This document shows, in pieces, positions 39,889 through 49,395 of a stretch of 64,000 nt of DNA. Where the stretch lies: assembly GCA_018714205.1 (NCBI GenBank), contig DVNR01000053.1, forward strand, positions 62,001 through 126,000, written 5' to 3'. This DNA is from Candidatus Aphodousia faecipullorum. Lineage in GTDB: Bacteria > Pseudomonadota > Gammaproteobacteria > Burkholderiales > Burkholderiaceae_F. The notes under the pieces are model-generated. The model was given only the letters and a program-made list of their open reading frames with translations, had not been told where the DNA came from and searched no databases. Position 1 is the stretch's first letter. Each line of letters starts with the position of its first letter. The position numbers and the translations under genes are program-made.

Positions 39889-41016
39889 ATGCAACAGCTC
39901 TTAATTCATGTGATCCCTTTGTTTTTCGCCCTTTATGCCTACATCAGCATTTTCGGCAAATCCCACCTGCACTGGGTCATCAAGGGGATCGCATTGCTGT
40001 TCATTTTCTTTGCAAGCCAATATCCCGCATTTTGTCGATCCTTTTTTGCCGGACATGACGATGCAATACCCTACTTAGGCATTATTCTTTGGAGCTGGCT
40101 CTTTGCTTCTCAACTTTTACTGATTATCTTTGCCTTCCTCAAGGATATTGTTTTCTGTATCTTTAACCTCGCAGGGCGCCCTATCCTTGTATCAAAAACA
40201 AATTTGGCTTTTGTCATTGGAACTTTTTGCATGATCTTGGGTGCCTATGGGTCTTTTTGCGCACTAAAGCAACCGCAAATACGACATGTCACCGTTGAAA
40301 TTGAAAATTTACCACCTGCCTTTAACGGTTTCACCATTGCCCAATTATCAGACTTGCACATTAGCGCGCTGTTGGAGAGGTCCCGTTTAGAGAAAATTAT
40401 TCAAAGCACCCTAGCTCTAAAGCCAGATTTGATTGCTGTGACGGGAGATATTGTCGACGGACGAGTAGACGTCCGTAAGCAAGATGTGACGCCTTTGTCG
40501 AAGTTGCACGCTCCATATGGGGTATTCGCCGTTGAAGGTAATCACGATCATTATGTGGATTATGACGGATGGATGCGGTTTTTACCCACTCTTGGCATTG
40601 CCGTTTTACATAATAGCCATCAACTTATTACTCGTAACGGGCAATCAATAGCCATAGCGGGCGTCAATGATCCAATGGCCAAACGTTACCATAGAGAACT
40701 TCCCAACATCGAAAAAGCGCTGAGCGGCTTGCCAAAGGAGATGCCTGTCGTCCTATTGTCCCATCAAATAAAAAATAGCCGTGATTATGCCCGCCATGGA
40801 GTTGCTCTTCAACTATCTGGCCACACTCACGGTGGACAAATTTTTGGCATGCATTGGTTAGCTCAAGCCCTTAACGACGGTTTTGTAAAGGGAAAATACG
40901 ATGTTGACGGAATGACGCTTTACGTCAATCGTGGAACCGGTCTTTGGTATGGATTCCCAATACGAATCGGCATTTTTGGAGAAATTACACTGTTCACTCT
41001 ACACAAGCCGTCCTAG
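39889..41016 (+). CDS. Membrane-anchored metallophosphoesterase (YaeI/YkuE type)
   Basis: AQLSDLHISA, VTGDIVDG, VEGNHDHY, LSGHTHGGQIFG. Confidence 0.92.
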   Translation: MQQLLIHVIPLFFALYAYISIFGKSHLHWVIKGIALLFIFFASQYPAFCRSFFAGHDDAIPYLGIILWSWLFASQLLLIIFAFLKDIVFCIFNLAGRPILVSKTNLAFVIGTFCMILGAYGSFCALKQPQIRHVTVEIENLPPAFNGFTIAQLSDLHISALLERSRLEKIIQSTLALKPDLIAVTGDIVDGRVDVRKQDVTPLSKLHAPYGVFAVEGNHDHYVDYDGWMRFLPTLGIAVLHNSHQLITRNGQSIAIAGVNDPMAKRYHRELPNIEKALSGLPKEMPVVLLSHQIKNSRDYARHGVALQLSGHTHGGQIFGMHWLAQALNDGFVKGKYDVDGMTLYVNRGTGLWYGFPIRIGIFGEITLFTLHKPS

Positions 41017-41111
41017 CTGGCAGAAACGTCATGTTGTTTTTCACGTGCCGTAGTGTTTAAAAGCGACTAAGATGATAGTCAGTAGACATCCGTTTTTATA
41101 AGGATCGTATT

Positions 41112-42035
41112 ATGCTAGATAAGAAGAACTTTCGTTACTCTGCCGCCATTGAAGCCTTGATGGAAAAGCACACAACCGAAGGTAGCGACAGCATGTGGAG
41201 TGTTTGGCGTGACCGTCAGATTAACCGCAACAGCAACGGGGGCAATTATTCTTTTGTCCTTGGACGTAACGATGATAAAGATTCGTTGGTCTATCTTAAT
41301 TTCGAAACCGCATTTGAGGGACAAGCCCGCCATGCTCCCTACACATTGATAACCGGCATGACTGGCTCCGGCAAGAGCTCTTTCATTCGTAACCTTATTT
41401 TGGATATCGCAATTACCAATCGTCCCGATTTGGCTGCCATTAAAGTGTTCGATCCTAACGGTGGCTGGGCGTTTGAAAGTTTGAAGGGCTTACACCGTTT
41501 ACGCGTGGAAACGAATATTGAAACAGCTAAAAGCTATCTTGATAGCATAGTGAAATCCATCGAAGCTCACGAGAAGCTATTCGAAACATTAGGTGTGAAA
41601 AGCTTAGAAGAGTGCAATAAAGTACTTGGTTTAAAAAAACGCCTATTGCGCACTTTCGTTATCATCGATGAAATCGCTGTTTGGCTTATCGACGATGACT
41701 TTAAAGAAAAACTCCTTAACGCACTCAAAGCGATTTCAACTAAAGGTTGGAGCACTGGCTATCACCTCATTTTAGCGACACAATGGCCGGATCCGAGAGT
41801 CTTGCCTGAAGAGGTTAAACAATATTTTGGAAACCGAATTTCATTAAAATTGCCGACAGCTGAAATGTCAGAGTATGCCCTTGGAATCAAAGGGGCTGAA
41901 TCACTAACAGAACTCGGGCATATGCTGATGGTTCTTGCCGGAGAAGCTCAACCAATCCATTGCTGGGTGCCTTGGCTATCCGATGAGGATGCAGAACGGA
42001 TGGTAACAGCAATCCGCGTTGCCGAAGATCGATAA
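41112..42035 (+). CDS. Stand-alone FtsK/SpoIIIE-type DNA translocase ATPase domain protein
   Basis: Walker A ITGMTGSGKSSF, Walker B TFVIIDEIAVWL, LILATQWPDPRVLPEEVKQYFGNRISLKLP, GAESLTELGHML; no TM segments. Confidence 0.88.
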   Translation: MLDKKNFRYSAAIEALMEKHTTEGSDSMWSVWRDRQINRNSNGGNYSFVLGRNDDKDSLVYLNFETAFEGQARHAPYTLITGMTGSGKSSFIRNLILDIAITNRPDLAAIKVFDPNGGWAFESLKGLHRLRVETNIETAKSYLDSIVKSIEAHEKLFETLGVKSLEECNKVLGLKKRLLRTFVIIDEIAVWLIDDDFKEKLLNALKAISTKGWSTGYHLILATQWPDPRVLPEEVKQYFGNRISLKLPTAEMSEYALGIKGAESLTELGHMLMVLAGEAQPIHCWVPWLSDEDAERMVTAIRVAEDR

Positions 42036-42044
42036 CAAGAATTC

Positions 42045-42072
42045 AGAGCGCCTCATTCAGGCGCTCTTTTAA
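42045..42072 (+). terminator. Intrinsic terminator after FtsK-like gene
   Basis: AGAGCGCCT-CATTC-AGGCGCTCT then TTTAAA. Confidence 0.75.
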
Positions 42073-42075
42073 ACG

Positions 42076-42837
42076 ATGAGCGACTTTAAGTTTTATCACC
42101 CATCAGGAAGAATCTATCGTCCAAAGCTTTGGCTGATTGACCTGGATGACACTTTATATTCTGCATCCGCAGGAATGTTTCACGACATTCACGTGTTGAT
42201 GGACGACTATATCCAGAGCGCTCTGGGAGTTAGCTCTCAGACGGCAAATCTGTTACGAAAAGAATACTGGCAACGATATGGAGTCACCTTCTTAGGATTA
42301 TGGTTACACCACGGCATTGATCCTGTTGACTTTTTGACAAAAACACACAATGTCGACATTTCCAGTGTGAAAACTCGTGGTTTGATGCGTCAATCACTCG
42401 TGTCTTTACCTGGCAAAAAGGTCCTTTTTACAAATGCTCCCAATCACTTCGCAGAGCGAATTTTAAAAAAAATCAATTTGCGCGGTGTCTTTCAAGCAAA
42501 GTATTGTGTCAACGACATGAAAGTATTCGGACGGTGGTGCCCCAAGCCATCAGCGGCAATGTTGCAGAAAGTTTTAACAAATCACGGCATCCGACCTACC
42601 GAGGCATGCTTGATTGACGATAACCTTTGCAATTTAAAAGTTGCCCATCAACTGGGGTTACAAACCGTCTTGTGCAAAGGATGGCATCATCACGGCACGG
42701 AAATCGTGAAACCTATTAACTATGTTGATGCCCAAATTTCGCATCTTCGCGATATCCCAAAAGTTTTAACACGTCGTCAGGAATCGAAAAACAATAAACG
42801 TCTACGTAAGCTGCCAATGCAGAATCCTTACGACTAA
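42076..42837 (+). CDS. HAD-superfamily pyrimidine 5'-nucleotidase-like protein
   Basis: LWLIDLDDTLYSAS, VLFTNAPNHFAERIL, ACLIDDNLCNLKVAHQLGLQTV. Confidence 0.88.
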   Translation: MSDFKFYHPSGRIYRPKLWLIDLDDTLYSASAGMFHDIHVLMDDYIQSALGVSSQTANLLRKEYWQRYGVTFLGLWLHHGIDPVDFLTKTHNVDISSVKTRGLMRQSLVSLPGKKVLFTNAPNHFAERILKKINLRGVFQAKYCVNDMKVFGRWCPKPSAAMLQKVLTNHGIRPTEACLIDDNLCNLKVAHQLGLQTVLCKGWHHHGTEIVKPINYVDAQISHLRDIPKVLTRRQESKNNKRLRKLPMQNPYD

Positions 42838-42874
42838 AATAGCGCTTGGAATTACCTAAATAAAAGGATAGACA

Positions 42875-44665
42875 TTGTTTATATTTCGCTACATTGCTAA
42901 GTTTTTTAAACTGATAGGCAAGGTTTTCTGTGCAATTGGAGCTTTTTGTTTTGGGGCTATCGGATTAGCCGTTATCCTGATTCTCGGTTACGGTTTTTTA
43001 TCTGCGTTTTATCAACCGTCAATTCCTAAGCAATCGGTTCTTGTTCTTGATCTCACAGGAGAAGTTCTAGAGCTACCCACCGAAAGTCCGCTTTCCATGC
43101 AATTGTTCGGCAGTGCCTCACCAACCAATACCGCGCTTCACGATGTTATTGCTTCATTAGAAAACGCATCTAAAGACGATCGCGTTGATGGTGTTTTACT
43201 GAAACTCGACAAACTAGAAAGCGCCGGCATTGATAGTGTCAGAGAAATCGGCTTGGCCCTTGACCGATTTAAAACAAGCGGCAAGCCTGTTTTTGCCTGG
43301 GGCACCAATTTCTCGCAAGCCCAGTACAGCATCGCCGCGCATGCCAATGAAATTTACTTGCATCCGATGGGATTTATCGGCGTTAAAGGTCTAAGTTCAG
43401 ATCGCTTGTACTACGGCGATCTTCTACAAAACCTTGGCGTCAATATCCACGTATTTAAAGCTGGCGCATATAAAAGTTTCCCTGAGAGCTTTACTCGCAA
43501 TTCCCCTTCAAAAGAGTGGATTGAAGCGGAAAGCTATTGGCTAAATGACGCCTGGCACTCACTCACAACGGATATTGAACGCTCTCGAGGCTTAATTCCT
43601 GAAAGCGTTAACCACTACATTGACACACTGGTTGAAAATGTCCAGCACTCTCAAGGAAATTTAGCTCAGGCAGCCTTAGAGGCTAATCTTATTGACGGTA
43701 TAAAAACGTACGACGCGACCATAAGCTATATCGAAGAAAAACTCTCCAAAGGCACCCCAAGCAAATTTAATTTTGTATCGGTTTATGACTATGCATCCAC
43801 TTTGTTAACACCGATTTCTGCTCCAGTGGCAGTTCTTATCGCTGAGGGGGAAATTCGTGAAGGAGAATCAGAACCCGGCATTGTTGGAGCAGAAACATTA
43901 ATTGAACAAATTCAGGCTCTTAAAGAGCAACCGGATGTTAAGGCCCTCGTGCTGCGAGTCAACTCTCCGGGTGGCTCAGCAGTCGCAAGTGAAATGATTC
44001 GAGACGCTCTGGACCAATTTAAAAAAGCTGGCAAACCTATTGTTGTCAGCATGGGGGACATGGCCGCTTCCGGAGGTTACTGGATCAGCATGGCTGGATC
44101 CGAAATTGTTGCCTCTCCTGTCAGCATCACTGGTTCGATTGGTGTTTTTGGTTTAGCGCCAACATTTGAAAAAACATTGGATAAGATCAAAATTGGTCAT
44201 GGCAGTGTCAGCACAACCTGGTTGGCGAATGCTGAAAAACTAAGTGGCCCATTAGATCCGCGGCTTGAGAAAGTGCTCACACAATCCGTGGCCAGAACCT
44301 ATGCCGACTTTACAAAATTAGTCAGCCAGAGCCGAGGCTTACCGATTCAACAAGTGCAAATTGTCGCACAAGGACGCGTTTGGACTGGACAACAAGCTCT
44401 GGATCGGCACCTGGTAGACTCAGTGGGAGACTTCAACTTTGCGATAGATAGAGCAAAAGCTTTAGCCAAACTCCCTCCAAATACGAATTACACCATCGTG
44501 AACAGTCAAGTCGAGGACATCAGCTCTTTACTGCAAGGATCACTTAAAAAGTGGACCGCCCCTCTTTCATTTATGGGTATGGATGCTTTGCTGATGAATG
44601 CTCAGCTATTCAACTTAAATGAACCAGAGCTTTACGCACACAGCCTCGTTCGCTGCCGTCCATAA
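42875..44665 (+). CDS. sppA: Signal peptide peptidase SppA (67-kDa type)
   Basis: Two protease domains; VLRVNSPGGSAVASE, GDMAASGGYWISMAGSEIVASPVSITGSIGVFG; TTG start. Confidence 0.93.
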   Translation: MFIFRYIAKFFKLIGKVFCAIGAFCFGAIGLAVILILGYGFLSAFYQPSIPKQSVLVLDLTGEVLELPTESPLSMQLFGSASPTNTALHDVIASLENASKDDRVDGVLLKLDKLESAGIDSVREIGLALDRFKTSGKPVFAWGTNFSQAQYSIAAHANEIYLHPMGFIGVKGLSSDRLYYGDLLQNLGVNIHVFKAGAYKSFPESFTRNSPSKEWIEAESYWLNDAWHSLTTDIERSRGLIPESVNHYIDTLVENVQHSQGNLAQAALEANLIDGIKTYDATISYIEEKLSKGTPSKFNFVSVYDYASTLLTPISAPVAVLIAEGEIREGESEPGIVGAETLIEQIQALKEQPDVKALVLRVNSPGGSAVASEMIRDALDQFKKAGKPIVVSMGDMAASGGYWISMAGSEIVASPVSITGSIGVFGLAPTFEKTLDKIKIGHGSVSTTWLANAEKLSGPLDPRLEKVLTQSVARTYADFTKLVSQSRGLPIQQVQIVAQGRVWTGQQALDRHLVDSVGDFNFAIDRAKALAKLPPNTNYTIVNSQVEDISSLLQGSLKKWTAPLSFMGMDALLMNAQLFNLNEPELYAHSLVRCRP

Positions 44666-44726
44666 GATAAAGGGAAGGCGCTATAGGCACCTTCCCTTCA
44701 GTCAAAACAAAAACAATCGCTATTGG

Positions 44727-45149
44727 CTAGTCGCCGTACATTTTTTGGCGAATTTCACGACGCATTTGAGCTTCGAGCGACAAAGTAGCCGTCGGGCGCG
44801 CCAAGAGTCGAGCTACTCCAATCGGCTCACCGGTTTCTTCACACCAGCCATACTCACCGTTATCAATACGCTGTAATGCGGCTTGAACTTTTTTCAAAAG
44901 CTTGCGCTCACGATCTCGAGTACGCAACTCCAACGCATGTTCTTCCTCAATGGTTGCACGGTCTGCCGGATCAGGTGCAACCGTCGTTTCACGCAAATGC
45001 TCCGTTGTTTGACCAGCGTTACTGCGCAATTCCTTTTCCATTTCTTGCAAACGGTTACGGAAAAAAGCGAGTTGCCGATCGTTCATATAATCGTCTTCGG
45101 GCATGGCGAGCAATTCTTGCTCAGTCAACAACTTTTTCTTCGTGGCCAT
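44727..45149 (-). CDS. dksA: RNA polymerase-binding transcription factor DksA (single-Cys form)
   Basis: EEEHALELRTRDRERKLLKKVQAALQRIDNGEYGWCEETGEPIGVARLLARPTAT. Confidence 0.94.
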   Translation of the reverse strand: MATKKKLLTEQELLAMPEDDYMNDRQLAFFRNRLQEMEKELRSNAGQTTEHLRETTVAPDPADRATIEEEHALELRTRDRERKLLKKVQAALQRIDNGEYGWCEETGEPIGVARLLARPTATLSLEAQMRREIRQKMYGD

Positions 45150-45353
45150 AAAACATCAAAATCGAACTGTTTTAAGGTTCGGTATTATTTCATTGGTTAC
45201 TACATATACCCGTTATGTTAAAGGGTACTCTTTCTTATCAGCAGTGATAACTGCTAAAAATTATTGGGAACACTTTATACAGGAAAAACAAGATATCTGC
45301 TTGCTTTTTTCCATACTTTCCACAAAATATCACAAAGATGTCATACTACCAAG

Positions 45354-46358
45354 TTACGGAGCGTCTACGAGACAGGTCTCCAAACCTGTGATAATGGCAC
45401 TTTCCGGTAGATTGCGTCCAATGAACACAATCTTGCTCATCGGACGTTCTCCCTCGGCCCATTTTGGTCCTAAATCTGCCGCAACTAACATGTGCACTCC
45501 CTGTGTAATCATCTTATGATCGGTCCCTTGCAAGTAAAGGACCCCTTTATAGCGCAACAAATCGGGCCCATAGACCTGAGTGATTGTTCCCCAAAAGCGC
45601 TCGAGACGGAACGGGTCAAACGGTGTATACGATGTAAAGACAAAGGAGCCAATTTCATCACCATGATGGTGATGGTGACCAACGTCGACCAAAAACTCCG
45701 GATCAATATCCAAGACGGTATTGAGGTTGAAACCCTCAATATTGAGAACCTTGTCTACAGCGACCTCGCCCATATGAACATTCTCAATCGGCGCCCTTGG
45801 GTTCATCCGGCGCAAGCGCGCACGAATATCCGCCGCTTCCTGTTCAGTGACCAAATCCGTTTTGGTCAGGAAAATCCGATCTGCAAAACCAACCTGGGCC
45901 TGGGCTTCTGCTTCTTTATCAAGCGTTTCGTTGCCGTGTTTGGCATCAACAACGGTAATAACGCCATCCAAGCGATAAAAAGCCGCTACGGCGTCATCCA
46001 TGAAAAATGTCTGAGCAACGGGTCCAGGATTCGCAACACCCGTCGTTTCAATCACCACCCAGTCAAACTGAATGCCTCCGCGATCTCGACGGTGCCGCAA
46101 GTCAGTTAACACTCGAGACAAATCGCCTCGGATTGTGCAGCAAATACAGCCGTTGCTCATTTGAACAATCTGCTCTTTATCGGTTTGTACCAATAACGTG
46201 CTATCAACGTCTTCCTCACCGAACTCGTTTTCTATGACAGCAATTTTATGACCGTGCTCTTCACGAAGGATTCGATTTAAAAGTGTGGTTTTTCCTGCGC
46301 CCAGAAAGCCCGTGATGATCGTCACCGGGATTTGAGGCACCATGTCCATTACGTCCAT
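45354..46358 (-). CDS. CobW/ZNG1-family GTP-binding metallochaperone
   Basis: TIITGFLGAGKTTLLNRIL, NGCICCTIRGDL, His-rich VGHHHHHGDEIG; start at 46358 preferred over 46511. Confidence 0.92.
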   Translation of the reverse strand: MDVMDMVPQIPVTIITGFLGAGKTTLLNRILREEHGHKIAVIENEFGEEDVDSTLLVQTDKEQIVQMSNGCICCTIRGDLSRVLTDLRHRRDRGGIQFDWVVIETTGVANPGPVAQTFFMDDAVAAFYRLDGVITVVDAKHGNETLDKEAEAQAQVGFADRIFLTKTDLVTEQEAADIRARLRRMNPRAPIENVHMGEVAVDKVLNIEGFNLNTVLDIDPEFLVDVGHHHHHGDEIGSFVFTSYTPFDPFRLERFWGTITQVYGPDLLRYKGVLYLQGTDHKMITQGVHMLVAADLGPKWAEGERPMSKIVFIGRNLPESAIITGLETCLVDAP

Positions 46359-46411
46359 TCCTATTCTCCCAGAATAGGCTTCAACATTGAGAAGCCTTGA
46401 ATTGTGTCCAA

Positions 46412-47617
46412 TTAACGAAGGGTTAATTGTAGTCCTTTCAAATACTCTCCTTCTGGGCATGTCATCATCAATGGATGATCTTCGCCGGCACCCAACCTTG
46501 TGATCATCCAAGCTTCTCGCTTCGAATCAATGACTGCACCAGCGATCACTTTTTGGAAAAGATCGACATCCATTGCTCCAGAACAGGAAAAGGTCAATAA
46601 ATCGCCTCCCTCTTTTACCAACCGCAGCCCATTCAAATTGATATCTTTATAGGCACGTGATGCGCGGTCGATATGGCGATGATTTGAAGCAAATTTAGGA
46701 GGGTCGAGAATAACAAGGTCGAATTGCTCCCCCTGATCTCGAGCCTGGCGAAGATAATCAAACACATCCGCTTGTAACCACTGAGCTCGATCCGCAGAGA
46801 AACCGTTTCGTTCAGCATTGCGTTTGGCCATCGCTAAAGCGTCTGCTGAAGAATCAACAGAAATGACTTCCTCCGCACCCCCTGCCAATAACGCTAAAGA
46901 AAATCCACCGGTGTAGCAAAAACAATTCAATGCACGCATTCCACGACCGTGAAGAGCTCTAAATTGTTCGGCAAGCCGTTGTGCCAATAAACGGTTTTCG
47001 CGTTGATCAATATAAAAACCCGTTTTATGACCATGTCGAACGTCGACACCGTAGCGAACTCTATCTTCCACAATTTCAATTTCTTGGGGAGGTTCCAATC
47101 CACGTAGAACCCCAACAATTTCATTCAACCCCTCTCGATGTCGGGTCGCCGCGTCAGAACGTTCATAAATACCCTGAACATCGCAATGCCTCATTAGAAT
47201 ATCGGCAATATCATCTTTCCAAGCTTCAACCCCTGCGGCTTGGAACTGGGCGACAAGCCAATTATCGTATTGATCGACAACAAGTCCCGGCAACTGATCA
47301 GCTTCGCCAAAAATTACACGCACGGCACTAGTTCGAGAAAACAAACGCTTGCGAGCGCGCAAGGCTTTTGCAATTTTTTCTTCGAACCAAGCCTTATTGA
47401 TGCAATCAGACTCAATAAAGGACCAACAACGCGCTCGAATTGTGGACTCCTGAGAATAGGCAGCCCATGCGAGAAAACGTCCATCGTTGGACACCACACG
47501 AACCGTCTCACCCAATCCAGGTTTTCCCATGACTTTCTGCACAGCTGTGTCATACACCCATGGATGTCTGCGTAAAAGAGACCGCTCTTTGCCTTTTTTC
47601 AAAACCAAATCAATCAA
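46412..47617 (-). CDS. Class I SAM-dependent rRNA methyltransferase (RlmI-like, PUA + MTase)
   Basis: RRHPWVYDTAV, LNCFCYTGGFSLALLAGGAEEVISVDSS, DLVILDPPKFA. Confidence 0.92.
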   Translation of the reverse strand: MIDLVLKKGKERSLLRRHPWVYDTAVQKVMGKPGLGETVRVVSNDGRFLAWAAYSQESTIRARCWSFIESDCINKAWFEEKIAKALRARKRLFSRTSAVRVIFGEADQLPGLVVDQYDNWLVAQFQAAGVEAWKDDIADILMRHCDVQGIYERSDAATRHREGLNEIVGVLRGLEPPQEIEIVEDRVRYGVDVRHGHKTGFYIDQRENRLLAQRLAEQFRALHGRGMRALNCFCYTGGFSLALLAGGAEEVISVDSSADALAMAKRNAERNGFSADRAQWLQADVFDYLRQARDQGEQFDLVILDPPKFASNHRHIDRASRAYKDINLNGLRLVKEGGDLLTFSCSGAMDVDLFQKVIAGAVIDSKREAWMITRLGAGEDHPLMMTCPEGEYLKGLQLTLR

Positions 47618-47642
47618 TTTATGACCTCATCGAAAAATGTCT

Positions 47643-48536
47643 TTAATAAAGCGAGGGTTCACCCTGTGGACGAGTCTTAAAACGTCGGTGCGTCCACATA
47701 TATTGGTCCGGATACTTCTCAATCCAACGCTCAAGTTCTTGGGTAACTCGCAAAGTATCGGCCTCGTAGTCAGCCGTAGGGAAATTTTCAAACAATTGCG
47801 TCACATGCACCTGATAGCCCTTTTCAGTCATTTCAGGAATACACATCAGCACCTTAGCCTTAGTGACTCGAGCTAATCGCGATGCCATCGGCAACGTCGC
47901 TGCCGGTATACCAAAGAAAGGAACAAAAATTGAATTTTTAATTCCGTGATCCATATCCGGCAAGTAGTAAAACGGCAACCCCTGATGCATGGCTCGAATG
48001 ACCGCTTTCAAATCATCTTTACCGGTCTTTGCGATTAAGATGGGATCGCTAAATCGTTTTCGTCCATCAAAGGCGGCTTTGTCCCAAACAGGATTGGCCT
48101 GACGCTGATATAGGGAAACGCCCCTGACATACAAATTCAACGCAATCCCCGCAGCATCCAAACCAGCAAAGTGCGGAGCAATGACAATCAGTGGACGATT
48201 CTTCTCACTTGTGATCCGTTCTATAGCACCCGGATCAAACCGAACGAAATCGCGCACTGCTTCTGCTGATCCTTTCCAAAGCACACTGTGATCAAGAGCG
48301 GCGCGAGCTAGATGAAAATAACAGCGCTTGGCAACCTCAAGTCGCTTTTGGTCACTCCATAGAGGAAAACACAACTGAAGATTACGTAGAGCGATTTTGC
48401 GACGTTTAGGCACCATTTGCCAAAAGAGCCATGCAACAACACGAGCCATGCGTGTTCTTGATTCAGGGCTCCAAGATGCCATCAGATCAACAACAAAGAG
48501 CCAAAAATACGTTAATAGGTTAAGAACTTTTTTCAT
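47643..48536 (-). CDS. Lipid A / lysophospholipid acyltransferase (LpxL/HtrB family), paralog 1
   Basis: VIAPHFAGLDAAG (HX4D), YYLPDMDHG, VPFFGIPAAT. Confidence 0.9.
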   Translation of the reverse strand: MKKVLNLLTYFWLFVVDLMASWSPESRTRMARVVAWLFWQMVPKRRKIALRNLQLCFPLWSDQKRLEVAKRCYFHLARAALDHSVLWKGSAEAVRDFVRFDPGAIERITSEKNRPLIVIAPHFAGLDAAGIALNLYVRGVSLYQRQANPVWDKAAFDGRKRFSDPILIAKTGKDDLKAVIRAMHQGLPFYYLPDMDHGIKNSIFVPFFGIPAATLPMASRLARVTKAKVLMCIPEMTEKGYQVHVTQLFENFPTADYEADTLRVTQELERWIEKYPDQYMWTHRRFKTRPQGEPSLY

Positions 48537-49395
48537 TTTGCGTTGGCTTTATTACGCCCTGAGGACACTTGTACCGATTGTAAGACCAAAGATACTGTTC
48601 AGGACTCTTCAAAATGGTTTCTGCCAGTTTCTGATTCATCACCGCCGTGTCCTTTAGAAGATCTCCGGTAACTTGGTAGTCTAAAGGCTCGCAGTAAATG
48701 CACCATCCCCCTTTTTCACGCAAGGCGCGGGCTAAAATGACTTGCGCATTAAACTGTTTTGCCAGACGCATGGGAAAAGTCATGGTATAGGCAGGCTCTC
48801 CAAAAAAGTTCACCCAAAGCCCCTCGCCATTTGACGGAACCTGGTCCGGCAAAATTCCGGTTATTCCACCATGCTTCATAATGCGAATAATTTGGCGAAC
48901 TCCCTTAAGGTCTGCTGAGGCCGGAACAATATTTTCCGAGATACGCCCTTGACCGACAATGTTGCGCAAATAAGATTTCCTTGGTATGCGGTAAAGTACT
49001 GCAAATTCTCTGTCGGACCCTTTTAACCAACGTTCGGCTACCCACATGGGAGCCACTTCATAGCAACCAATATGGGGAGTGAGAAAAATAATCGATCGGC
49101 CACTTCTGATCGCCTGATCAATCAAATCAATGGTTTTATCTTCTCCTCGTGTTAATTCGAGAACCTTATGTCGACCACGCCCCCATACCCAAGGCGCCTC
49201 GACTCCTTGGATAGCCTGCTGTTCTGCAACTTGCCTAGCCAGCGCTTCGGAGTAAATGCCCGCCCGACGAAGATTCTCTTTGATGCGCTCCCTATACCCT
49301 GGCGCCAATCGATACATCAGCCTACCGATCAAAGCAGCAACGCTTCGAAGAGCTTCTAGTGGAATACGAGAAATTAAAAATATTAAGAATTTCAT
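48520..49395 (-). CDS. Lipid A / lysophospholipid acyltransferase (LpxL/HtrB family), paralog 2
   Basis: FLTPHIGCYEVAP (HX4E), GILPDQVPSNGEGLWVNFFGEPAYT; start 49395 preferred over 49446. Confidence 0.9.
   Translation of the reverse strand: MKFLIFLISRIPLEALRSVAALIGRLMYRLAPGYRERIKENLRRAGIYSEALARQVAEQQAIQGVEAPWVWGRGRHKVLELTRGEDKTIDLIDQAIRSGRSIIFLTPHIGCYEVAPMWVAERWLKGSDREFAVLYRIPRKSYLRNIVGQGRISENIVPASADLKGVRQIIRIMKHGGITGILPDQVPSNGEGLWVNFFGEPAYTMTFPMRLAKQFNAQVILARALREKGGWCIYCEPLDYQVTGDLLKDTAVMNQKLAETILKSPEQYLWSYNRYKCPQGVIKPTQNEKSS

Noticed and set aside
44671-44697. AGGGAAGG...CCTTCCCT hairpin between sppA and dksA considered as terminator
   Set aside because: Good stem but no T tract on either strand; not listed as a feature
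45492-46109. 205-aa plus-strand ORF
   Set aside because: Antisense to the well-supported CobW GTPase gene; its sequence resembles no family and mirrors codon bias of the sense gene
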